A stretch of 5,632 nucleotides of DNA from contig JAQAZZ010000034.1 of the NCBI GenBank assembly GCA_032127075.1, positions 1-5,632 on the forward strand, in the 5' to 3' direction. The DNA comes from GCA-2699445 sp032127075 (GTDB taxonomy: Bacteria; Actinomycetota; Actinomycetes; S36-B12; GCA-2699445). A program made the translations under genes and the position numbers. The notes below the pieces were generated by a model that worked only from the letters and a program-made list of their open reading frames with translations, was not told the DNA's origin and made no database searches. Of the stretch, positions 1 to 5,107 are shown piece after piece; position 1 is the first letter of the stretch, and each line of letters begins with the position of its first letter.

Positions 1-1
1 G

Positions 2-1210
2 ATGGACGCCGCACCGCTGACCTTCTACTGCGGATTCGATCCCACCGCCCCGAGCCTCCACATCGGCAGCCTGGTGCAGATCCTCACCGCCAGGCGGCTG
101 CAGGACGCCGGCCACCGGCCGCTGGCGTTGGTGGGCGGGGCCACTGGACTGATCGGCGACCCGAAGGAGACCGGGGAACGCGTCCTGAACGACCCGGCCA
201 CGGTGGGGGAGTGGACCGGCCGGATAGAAGGGCAGTTGCGCCGCTTCCTCGACTTCGACGGTCCGGCGGCTGCGCGCGTGGTGAACAACTACGACTGGAT
301 CAGCAGCCTTGGCACCATCGAGTTCCTGCGTGATGTGGGCAAACACTTCTCGGTCAACCGCATGCTGGACCGGGAGGCGGTTGCCGTACGGCTCGCGGGC
401 AGCGGCATCTCGTTCACCGAGTTCTCCTACCAGGTGCTGCAGTCCTACGACTTCCTGCACCTGTTCCGCGCGCACGGCTGCGAGTTGCAGACCGGTGGGT
501 CCGACCAGTGGGGCAACCTCACGGCGGGGGTGGACCTCATCCGACGGGTCACCGGCGGGCATGTCCACGCGCTGACGACACCGCTGCTGGTGAAGTCGGA
601 CGGGCAGAAGTTCGGCAAGACCGAATCCGGGACGGTGTGGCTGGACGACGACCGCACCAGTCCATATGCGTTCTATCAGTTCTGGTTCAACGCCGACGAC
701 CGCGACGTCATCCGCTGGCTCAAGGTGTTCAGCTTCAAGCCCCGCGCCGAGATCGAGGAACTTGCCCTCGCAACCGAGCAGCGTCCCGGCGCCCGCGAGG
801 CGCAACGGGCGCTGGCGGCGGAGATGACCACGATGGTGCACGGCGCGGCGGCCACCGAATCGGTGATCGCGGCATCGGCGGCACTGTTCGGCCGGGGCGA
901 CCTGGCCGCCTCCGATCCTGCGACTCTCGCCGCGGCGCTCGCCGAGGCGCCGCTCTACACGGCCACCGCCGAAGATGTCGAGGATGGTTCGGCGTCCTTC
1001 GCCCACTTGTTCGCCAAGTCCGGGCTGGTGAGGGGAACCGGTGCCGCCCGACGGACGATCGGCGAGGGCGGGGCGTACCTCAACAACGAACGGATCACCG
1101 ACATCGGGCAGCGGGTCAGCCGCGACGATCTCCTGCACGGCCGCTGGCTGGTTCTGCGCCGCGGCCGCAAGTCGATGGCCGGGGTGGACGCAGCAGTGCT
1201 GGGCGACTGA
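2..1210 (+). CDS. tyrS: Tyrosyl-tRNA synthetase, 5'-truncated by the window edge
   Basis: Class I aminoacyl-tRNA synthetase that charges tRNA-Tyr with tyrosine in the cytoplasm. 402 codons are visible. The frame is open to the window edge and the first visible ATG aligns with the interior of the family's N-terminus (just before the YxGFDPT strand), so roughly 20-25 residues are missing and this ATG is not the real start. Numbering from that ATG: the tyrosine-pocket segment YCGFDPT is at 9-15, the HIGH-type signature reads HIGS at 20-23, the tyrosine-binding FSYQVLQSYDF stretch lies near 140-150, GGSDQWGN is at 165-172, and the KMSKS-type signature reads KFGKT at 203-207. An S4 RNA-binding domain covers about 330-400. 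The sequence resembles mycobacterial TyrS along its whole length, with no frameshift. The variants HIGS and KFGKT occur in normal bacterial TyrS. Identity is secure; only the start is unseen. Confidence 0.97.
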   Translation: MDAAPLTFYCGFDPTAPSLHIGSLVQILTARRLQDAGHRPLALVGGATGLIGDPKETGERVLNDPATVGEWTGRIEGQLRRFLDFDGPAAARVVNNYDWISSLGTIEFLRDVGKHFSVNRMLDREAVAVRLAGSGISFTEFSYQVLQSYDFLHLFRAHGCELQTGGSDQWGNLTAGVDLIRRVTGGHVHALTTPLLVKSDGQKFGKTESGTVWLDDDRTSPYAFYQFWFNADDRDVIRWLKVFSFKPRAEIEELALATEQRPGAREAQRALAAEMTTMVHGAAATESVIAASAALFGRGDLAASDPATLAAALAEAPLYTATAEDVEDGSASFAHLFAKSGLVRGTGAARRTIGEGGAYLNNERITDIGQRVSRDDLLHGRWLVLRRGRKSMAGVDAAVLGD

Positions 1211-1233
1211 CACCCGCCGAGGTGGAGTTCCCC

Positions 1234-1290
1234 ATGTCTCGGCCACGGTCACGGTCGAGCATGACGCGGATCACCATCGACGGCAGTTAG
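1234..1290 (+). CDS. Possible 18-residue small ORF between tyrS and the glycosyltransferase gene
   Basis: ATG at 1234 follows a purine-rich, ribosome-binding-like stretch GAGGTGGAG (1219-1227) at normal spacing and opens an 18-codon frame ending in TAG at 1288-1290. The predicted peptide is rich in Arg and Ser in its first half. The stop codon lies in the loop of the 7-bp hairpin at 1278-1299, an arrangement that could couple translation to RNA folding. I recognise no family. Such a short frame can easily arise by chance, so this is a candidate only. Confidence 0.2.
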   Translation: MSRPRSRSSMTRITIDGS

Positions 1291-1299
1291 ACGCCGTCG
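1278..1299 (+). terminator. Short hairpin, possible tyrS terminator
   Basis: CGACGGC (1278-1284) and GCCGTCG (1293-1299) form a perfect 7-bp GC-rich stem with an 8-nt loop, about 70 nt after the tyrS stop. No T-tract follows, which is common for actinobacterial terminators but also leaves the call weak. It could instead be a structured part of the leader of the downstream gene. Confidence 0.35.
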
Positions 1300-1320
1300 G
1301 GTCCGGGTAGACAGAAGTCC

Positions 1321-1329
1321 GGAGGTGAT
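1321..1329 (+). promoter_or_regulatory. Very strong Shine-Dalgarno for the glycosyltransferase
   Basis: GGAGGTGAT is fully complementary to nine consecutive bases at the 3' end of 16S rRNA (ATCACCTCC) and sits 6 nt before the ATG at 1336. It fixes the start of the glycosyltransferase gene and suggests efficient initiation independent of tyrS translation. No convincing promoter could be identified in the 125-nt gap, so transcription could come from tyrS read-through or from an unrecognised promoter. Confidence 0.85.
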
Positions 1330-1335
1330 TCCACA

Positions 1336-2433
1336 ATGACCCACTCGCGTCCCGGGACTGAGCCGCTGACTGTTCTGCTACCCGCCCACAACGAGGCTGC
1401 GACCATTGCGCTGGCGATCAAGAGTCTTCAGGACCAGACCTCCCCGCCGGAACGGATCATGGTGGTGGCGGACAACTGCTCGGACAACACCGTCCGGATC
1501 GCGCTCGACTGCGGCGCGGAGGTGTTCACGACGGTTGGCAACACAGACAAGAAGGCCGGTGGACTGAACCAGGCGCTGCGGAAGTTGCTCCCGATCGCCG
1601 GTGCGGACGACCTGTTCATGATCATGGACGCCGACACCGTGCTGGAGGAGGCCTTCATTGCCACGGCTCGCGCGGAACTGGTGGCGGATCCGGATCTCGG
1701 TGCGGTCGGCGGACTCTTCCTCGGGGAGAAGGGCGGGGGTATCGTCGGCGCCCTGCAGCGCAACGAGTACCTGCGCTACCAGCGGGACATGGCACTCCAC
1801 GAGGACCGGGTCATGGTCCTGTCCGGCACCGCGTCGGTCTTCCGGGCCGCCGCGTTGAAGGCTGTGGCACATGAGCGCGGCTCCACGCTGCCGGGACTGT
1901 TCGGCCAGGTGTACGACACCGCTGCCCTGACGGAGGACAACGAGCTGACCCTCGCGCTGAAGACCCTCGGCTGGCGCATGGTGTCGCCGGAGCGGTGCCG
2001 CAACGTGACCGAGGTCATGCCCACCTGGCGCGACTTGTGGAAGCAGCGCGAGCGCTGGCAGCGCGGCGCTATCGAGAACCTGCGGGCCTACGGGTGGACG
2101 TCTACCACCCGCAAGTACTGGCTGCAGCAACTCGGCATCGCCTACGGGGTGCTGTCCCTGAACCTCTTCCTGCTGATGACCGTCCTGATGGTGCTGTCCG
2201 TCGATGCCGTGGCCTTCAGCCCCTTCTGGCTGACGCTCTCGGCCGCCTTCGTCTTGGAACGGGTGGTGACGGTCTGGACCGGCGGGCGGCGGGCACGGAT
2301 GTTGGCGGCCGTTCTTCTGGCGGAGATCGTCTATGACGTATTCATCCAAGCGGTCTTCGTGAAGTGTGTTGCCGATGCGCTGATCGGCAGGTCGGCCGAC
2401 TGGCACCACGTGGAGAGGGAGGCGATGGCATGA
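1336..2433 (+). CDS. Membrane family 2 glycosyltransferase, processive type
   Basis: Predicted inverting GT-A glycosyltransferase of the cellulose/hyaluronan/poly-GlcNAc synthase type, 365 residues. The catalytic domain begins at once (LTVLLPAHNE, 11-20). The nucleotide-binding aspartates are in VADNCSD (44-50), the metal-binding DxD is DAD at 98-100, the TED motif that carries the catalytic base is at 199-201, and QxxRW (QRERW, 237-241) is the acceptor/product signature of processive enzymes. Hydrophobic segments at about 266-288, 291-311 and 322-346 form a C-terminal membrane region. The N-terminal helices found in PgaC or BcsA are absent, so the channel would be small or completed by a partner. 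The stop overlaps the start of the next gene (ATGA), implying translational coupling. Start chosen from the excellent Shine-Dalgarno. Sugar donor and product cannot be told from sequence; a lipid-linked single-transfer role is an alternative. Confidence 0.9.
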   Translation: MTHSRPGTEPLTVLLPAHNEAATIALAIKSLQDQTSPPERIMVVADNCSDNTVRIALDCGAEVFTTVGNTDKKAGGLNQALRKLLPIAGADDLFMIMDADTVLEEAFIATARAELVADPDLGAVGGLFLGEKGGGIVGALQRNEYLRYQRDMALHEDRVMVLSGTASVFRAAALKAVAHERGSTLPGLFGQVYDTAALTEDNELTLALKTLGWRMVSPERCRNVTEVMPTWRDLWKQRERWQRGAIENLRAYGWTSTTRKYWLQQLGIAYGVLSLNLFLLMTVLMVLSVDAVAFSPFWLTLSAAFVLERVVTVWTGGRRARMLAAVLLAEIVYDVFIQAVFVKCVADALIGRSADWHHVEREAMA

Positions 2434-2678
2434 GCAGGTCTATTGAGCTGTTCACCCGCGGACGCATGGTTCCCACGTTGCTCGTGGCGGCCGCAATGGT
2501 GGCGCTGGTGGTGCTGGTACTCAATGCGGGGGCATTCCCGCAGGTGCGGGAGTCGGGGTTGTTCGCCGGCCTCCAGTTCATCGTGGCGGCCAACACAGTC
2601 GTCTACGCGTTCCTCGGCTCCATGAAGATCGGGGCCAAGCGCACCCGGCGTCGCCGGGCACCGGTCCGGGTGGACTGA
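2430..2678 (+). CDS. Small two-helix membrane protein coupled to the glycosyltransferase
   Basis: 82 residues, starting at the ATG that overlaps the preceding stop by ATGA; an earlier in-frame ATG lies inside the glycosyltransferase gene and is unlikely. Two hydrophobic segments are seen, about 14-34 and 43-64, followed by a strongly basic tail (KIGAKRTRRRR at about 66-76) that should stay in the cytoplasm, giving both termini inside with a short external turn. No family is recognised. Its position and topology recall PgaD, the two-helix partner of the poly-GlcNAc synthase PgaC, but I see no sequence motif linking it to PgaD, and this protein is shorter. A role as an assembly or regulatory subunit of the adjacent synthase is an inference from coupling and topology. 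Confidence 0.8.
   Translation: MSRSIELFTRGRMVPTLLVAAAMVALVVLVLNAGAFPQVRESGLFAGLQFIVAANTVVYAFLGSMKIGAKRTRRRRAPVRVD
2644..2658. terminator. GC-rich inverted repeat at the convergent gene ends
   Basis: CCCGGC-GTC-GCCGGG forms a 6-bp stem with a 3-nt loop, inside the last codons of the two-helix protein gene and 60-74 nt past the stop of the convergent hydrolase gene. A second small repeat, GACTG-ACG-CAGTC, spans the stop at 2673-2685. Either could help end transcription in the 39-nt convergent gap (2679-2717), but there is no T-tract and both are short. Confidence 0.25.
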
Positions 2679-2717
2679 CGCAGTCGCGCGAACGGCGGCG
2701 GCGTCGCCACAGGACGT

Positions 2718-4154
2718 TCACCACTGCGATTCGATGAGTGCGTGGTCGCCGCCCGTGAGCCAGCCGTCCCGGGTTGCGGACTCCCGTGCGGCTGCCGACG
2801 TGGACCGGTTCTCCGACAGCCGCCAGTCGGTCTCTTTGTCGAACTCGAACCACACGACGGCCCGTGCGCCATCGGCCCTGGCGCGGGCGAACAGCTCCAC
2901 GATCCAGTCGGCCTTCCCGCCGCCGGGAGCGCATCCCACCTCCGCGATCAGCCAGGGTTTGCCGGGGGCGATCCGGCCCAGAGCCGCCACGGACGGGGCG
3001 AAGACGTCGTCGTATCCCTGCCAGCCCCAGGATCGGGTGGAGCCCCAGTTGTACCCGTCGAGCGCGACCAAGTCGACGACGTCGTCGCCGGGGTACACCT
3101 CGGCCATGGGGAGTTGCCCGCCCGATTCGACTATCGGGTTCCAGACCCAGACGGCGTTGTGGGCGCCTTCCTGGGCGAAGAGGCCGACCACGTGCCGCCA
3201 CGCCGCCGAATACTGCGCTGCAGTGTTGCCGTTGACCCCCGGCGACCACGGCCGCCAATCGCCGTTCATCTCGGGTGCGAAACGGATCAGCACCTTGTGG
3301 CCGAAGTCGTCCACTTGGGCCGCCCAGCGCCGGATCAGGCCGTCGTGTTCGCCGGCGATGATGCTGCGCAGTCGGTAGTCGGGCTGGTCCACACCGCCGG
3401 TCCAGGAGTCCCAGGGCTCCCAGGCGATCAGCGGGGAGCCGCCCCGCTCGACGATCAGGTCGGCCATCCGGCGCGGGAAGTCGGGGGCATGGGCGAAATC
3501 GGCGAAGAGGCCCACAACCCCCGCGCGGAAGCCGAGCTGTGATTCCGCCCGGTCCCAGGAGTCCTCGTCCCAGACGTTGAGTCCCACGACTGCTGCGCGG
3601 CGGTCGGCCCCCAGGGCTGTGGGCGGCGACGCGGGGGCCGTGGGCGACAGGGATGCGGGCAGATTCCCGTCGGGTCCCGTATCTCCCGGCCACGTGAACG
3701 AGCCGCCGGCCGCCGGCGCGCCCACTGCAGAACCCCCCTTGGCGGCCAACTTCCGCGCCGCCTTTCGGCGGGCGGCGGCGCTGCTGCGCACGACGGCCCG
3801 GTGCACCGCGCTGCGGGCTGCCGCCCTGCGTGCGGACTGTCTGGCCTTGCCAACCCGGGCTGCACGCGCCGTTGCGATGATCGGGTTGTCGGCGTCCGGC
3901 GCACGTAGGACGATCCGGTGACGGACCACCGCGCGCGCCCGGGCCCGATAGCCCGCAGCACCGGCATTGTGCCGCTTGACGGTGCGAACCTTCGTCCGCA
4001 GTGTTCGGGACTTCCCGACTGTTTGGCCCGCACCAGCACCAGCGGCGGGGATGTCGACTTCGGGAACGGCCGCAGTCGTCGGGAACGCGACTGTGGGCAT
4101 CAGGAGACCCACAGTGCCCACCAGGACACCCGTCGCGCTTGCCCTCAGTCCCAT
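2718..4154 (-). CDS. Secreted GH26-type glycoside hydrolase with a polycationic linker
   Basis: 478 residues. A signal peptide is likely (basic n-region MGLR, hydrophobic 8-20, probable cleavage near 29 after TAA). Residues 48-139 are low-complexity Ala/Arg/Lys with 28 Arg+Lys and only two Asp, followed by a Gly/Pro/Ser-rich spacer to about 180. The catalytic domain runs from about 186 to 478 and fits a GH26 (beta/alpha)8 fold of normal size: WEPW at 245-248, LIRFAPEMNGDWRPW (289-303) with the likely acid/base E295, VWNP at 337-340, and WLIAEVG (401-407) with the likely nucleophile E405. GH26 contains mainly beta-mannanases and related endo-glycanases. The residue before the acid is Pro294, where classical mannanases have His, so substrate is uncertain. 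No carbohydrate-binding or sortase motif is visible. Only a weak GGGA-type ribosome site precedes the ATG, but this start gives the expected signal peptide. Convergent with the glycosyltransferase unit, suggesting action on its product. Confidence 0.85.
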   Translation of the reverse strand: MGLRASATGVLVGTVGLLMPTVAFPTTAAVPEVDIPAAGAGAGQTVGKSRTLRTKVRTVKRHNAGAAGYRARARAVVRHRIVLRAPDADNPIIATARAARVGKARQSARRAAARSAVHRAVVRSSAAARRKAARKLAAKGGSAVGAPAAGGSFTWPGDTGPDGNLPASLSPTAPASPPTALGADRRAAVVGLNVWDEDSWDRAESQLGFRAGVVGLFADFAHAPDFPRRMADLIVERGGSPLIAWEPWDSWTGGVDQPDYRLRSIIAGEHDGLIRRWAAQVDDFGHKVLIRFAPEMNGDWRPWSPGVNGNTAAQYSAAWRHVVGLFAQEGAHNAVWVWNPIVESGGQLPMAEVYPGDDVVDLVALDGYNWGSTRSWGWQGYDDVFAPSVAALGRIAPGKPWLIAEVGCAPGGGKADWIVELFARARADGARAVVWFEFDKETDWRLSENRSTSAAARESATRDGWLTGGDHALIESQW

Positions 4155-4181
4155 GTCAATCCCGCATTCCGACCCTGACGA

Positions 4182-4213
4182 CTCCCAGCCAGGGCATCTC
4201 CCAGTCAGGGCAT
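4182..4213. repeat. 16-bp tandem repeat upstream of the hydrolase gene
   Basis: CTCCCAGCCAGGGCAT (4182-4197) is followed directly by CTCCCAGTCAGGGCAT (4198-4213), differing at one position. It lies 28-59 nt upstream of the hydrolase start, in its probable 5' UTR or promoter. On the hydrolase strand each unit contains GGGAG, which resembles a ribosome site but is too far from the ATG to serve as one. Function unknown; tandem operator or slippage product. Confidence 0.7.
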
Positions 4214-4249
4214 CGGCTGCGGTCGGTCCGCACCTGAGTCGTCCTCTGC

Positions 4250-4287
4250 GCGTATCGCATCACAGTGGCGGCGGTGATGCGTATCAC
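4250..4287. promoter_or_regulatory. CRP-family-like palindrome with an inverted partner site
   Basis: GTGATGCGTATCAC (4274-4287) has the GTGA-N6-TCAC core of CRP/GlxR-type operators, lacking only the outer T/A pair. Its left half, GTGATGCG (4274-4281), is repeated inverted as CGCATCAC (4256-4263), forming an 8-bp inverted repeat with a 10-nt spacer, so a second degraded site lies at 4250-4263. It is positioned between the divergent hydrolase and LAYTG-protein genes and could control either. The regulator is inferred from the pattern only; no promoter hexamers are clear here. Confidence 0.4.
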
Positions 4288-4335
4288 TCGCTCAACATGT
4301 TGGGCCGGCTCTCATGGGGGAAGCCCCTACTCGAG

Positions 4336-4370
4336 GCCGCCGTGACCACCCGCTCAAGGGGGTGGGCGGC
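4336..4370 (+). promoter_or_regulatory. Bulged GC-rich hairpin in the probable 5' UTR of the LAYTG protein
   Basis: GCCGC (4336-4340) pairs with GCGGC (4366-4370) and CCACCC (4346-4351) with GGGTGG (4360-4365). The 5' strand carries a 5-nt bulge CGTGA (4341-4345), and the loop GCTCAAGG is 8 nt. It ends 10 nt before the GAGGAG ribosome site. A smaller GGGG/CCCC hairpin lies just upstream at 4316-4327. It does not match any riboswitch class that I can recognise from the sequence. Transcription through it is assumed, since no promoter was found. Confidence 0.4.
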
Positions 4371-4394
4371 GGGGAACTGAGAGGAGCAGGTGTC

Positions 4395-4565
4395 ATGTAC
4401 AACAACCCAGTTGGCGGTGCAGGCGGCGCGGCCGCAGGATCGGGAGCCTTGGCCTACACGGGCACGAACTCGCTGGCGCTGTCCGCCCTGGCCTTTGCCA
4501 TCATCGGCGCCGGGATCGTGGCGGCGCGTTTCGGCTATGGGACCGCGGCACCGGTTGGGGACTGA
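4395..4565 (+). CDS. 56-residue single-helix protein with LAYTG sortase-type motif
   Basis: ATG at 4395 is preceded by GAGGAG (4381-4386) at 8-nt spacing; a longer frame from 4314 would place the hairpin inside coding sequence and has no better signal. The protein consists of a short Gly/Ala/Ser-rich N-terminus (1-18), LAYTG (19-23), a hydrophobic helix (about 27-44), Arg45 and a short C-terminus that is not strongly basic. LAxTG followed by a helix and a positive residue is the sorting signal used by class E sortases in high-GC actinobacteria. However, there is no signal peptide and almost nothing upstream of the motif to anchor, so it may be a free membrane peptide rather than a wall protein. 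Similar tiny proteins are annotated in actinobacteria as LPXTG cell-wall anchor domain proteins, to my recollection. It forms its own transcription unit ending at the strong terminator 7 nt downstream. Confidence 0.75.
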   Translation: MYNNPVGGAGGAAAGSGALAYTGTNSLALSALAFAIIGAGIVAARFGYGTAAPVGD

Positions 4566-4572
4566 CCTCGAT

Positions 4573-4616
4573 CCGAGGCCCTTCTTGTCACCCGCGGGCG
4601 ACAAGAAGGGCCTCGG
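4573..4616 (+). terminator. Strong 17-bp perfect-stem terminator
   Basis: CCGAGGCCCTTCTTGTC (4573-4589) is perfectly complementary to 4600-4616, with a 10-nt loop that itself contains the palindrome CCCGCGGG. It starts 7 nt after the stop of the LAYTG protein. No T-tract follows, as is typical for I-shaped actinobacterial terminators. It would end that gene's transcript and insulate the rRNA promoters downstream. Confidence 0.9.
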
Positions 4617-4806
4617 CGGGTCGGCGGGCACCCGTCCGGCCGGGCGCGCGCCACACGGCTCGAGGCCGGGCCCGGATCGTTGCAGCCGTCGGGAACAGTC
4701 CACGGGCCGACTGCGATGAACCCCATGGAGGCGATCGCCGCCAGAGTCCGTCATCCGCTCAAGATCGGTCTGTTCCACGCCTGTGGACATGTCCGAAGGG
4801 CGGGAT
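4617..4806. other. Non-coding stretch upstream of the rRNA promoters
   Basis: No supported gene. It is very GC-rich at its left end with several self-complementary stretches such as CCGGGCCCGG (4666-4675). Near the first rRNA promoter there is a 10-bp perfect palindrome GGACATGTCC (4785-4794), overlapping the small repeat TCCAC-GCCT-GTGGA (4774-4787); these could be a binding site for a regulator of rRNA transcription, but short palindromes of this size occur by chance. A 38-codon frame from 4716 ends inside the promoter and lacks a ribosome site. Confidence 0.6.
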
Positions 4807-4835
4807 TTGACCCACTCGGATCGACCGCCTAGAGT
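4807..4835 (+). promoter_or_regulatory. rRNA operon promoter P1
   Basis: TTGACC (4807-4812) and TAGAGT (4830-4835) are separated by exactly 17 nt, a near-consensus housekeeping (sigma70/HrdB-type) promoter. Expected transcription start is around 4842. The -35 box is preceded by CGGGAT, almost the same context as in P2. Confidence 0.8.
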
Positions 4836-4926
4836 TGGGCTCGTTCCGAAGAAACGGGTCACACCGGATCGGCGGAGCCACCAGTCGGGATTCTTCCCGG
4901 CCACCCAAGAAGGTTGCTTAGCGGAT

Positions 4927-4955
4927 TTGACTTCGGTCAGTTCGAGACGTAACTT
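4927..4955 (+). promoter_or_regulatory. rRNA operon promoter P2
   Basis: TTGACT (4927-4932) and TAACTT (4950-4955) are separated by 17 nt. It lies exactly 120 bp downstream of P1 and shares the GATTTGAC context, so the two look like related or duplicated promoters. Expected start is around 4962. Tandem promoters ahead of 16S are usual in actinobacterial rrn operons. Confidence 0.7.
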
Positions 4956-4967
4956 AGAGGGGTTGCC

Positions 4968-4998
4968 CCGAGAAAACAGCCGCAAGGCTCAATCTCGG
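4968..4998 (+). promoter_or_regulatory. Leader stem-loop of the rRNA transcript, boxB-like
   Basis: CCGAGA (4968-4973) pairs with TCTCGG (4993-4998), enclosing AGCC-GCAA-GGCT (4978-4989), a 4-bp stem closed by a GNRA tetraloop, with an internal loop between. It stands just before the boxA-like element, where rrn antitermination sites usually carry a stem-loop. Assignment as boxB is by position and shape. Confidence 0.45.
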
Positions 4999-5006
4999 TG
5001 CGCGTC

Positions 5007-5030
5007 CGCTCCTTGAGAACTCAACAGCGT
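5007..5030 (+). promoter_or_regulatory. boxA-like antitermination element of the rRNA leader
   Basis: CGCTCCTTGAGAA (5007-5019) matches 9 of 13 positions of the E. coli rrn boxA, and TTGAGAACTCAACAGCGT (5013-5030) is the conserved actinobacterial rrn leader segment. TTGAG-AA-CTCAA is also self-complementary. In rRNA leaders boxA recruits NusB/NusE to keep polymerase elongating through the untranslated operon. Confidence 0.7.
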
Positions 5031-5107
5031 GCCGAAAGTCAATGCCAAGCAAAACCCCGTCTCTGGGGCTGGCCGCAAGGTCGGTTTCCGAGATGGATTC
5101 CTTTGGT

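Noticed and set aside
1378..2409. Long open frame antisense to the glycosyltransferase
   Set aside because: A 343-codon reverse frame typical of high-GC coding shadows; composition rich in Arg, Pro, Gly, Gln and His with no domain, while the + strand frame has full GT2 motifs.
2578..3693. Alternative minus-strand frame overlapping the GH26 gene
   Set aside because: Arg/Gly/Pro-rich shadow without motifs; the overlapping 2718-4154 frame carries the signal peptide and GH26 catalytic motifs.
4371..4390. CTGAGA segment suggesting a TPP riboswitch
   Set aside because: Only this short stretch matches; the rest of the thi-box core (for example the ACCTGAT and GCGTAGGGA parts) is absent and the downstream gene is unrelated to thiamin.
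4314..4394. N-terminal extension of the LAYTG protein from ATG 4314
   Set aside because: No ribosome site before 4314, the extension is not a signal peptide, and it covers the stable hairpin; ATG 4395 has a good GAGGAG site.
4716..4832. 38-codon + strand frame upstream of the rRNA promoter
   Set aside because: No ribosome site, no recognisable domain, and its stop codon forms part of the P1 -10 box; it overlaps a much better explained promoter.
4284..4985. 233-codon minus-strand frame over the LAYTG gene and rrn promoters
   Set aside because: It runs through the terminator and both promoters, has no domain, and fits the random open frames of GC-rich DNA.
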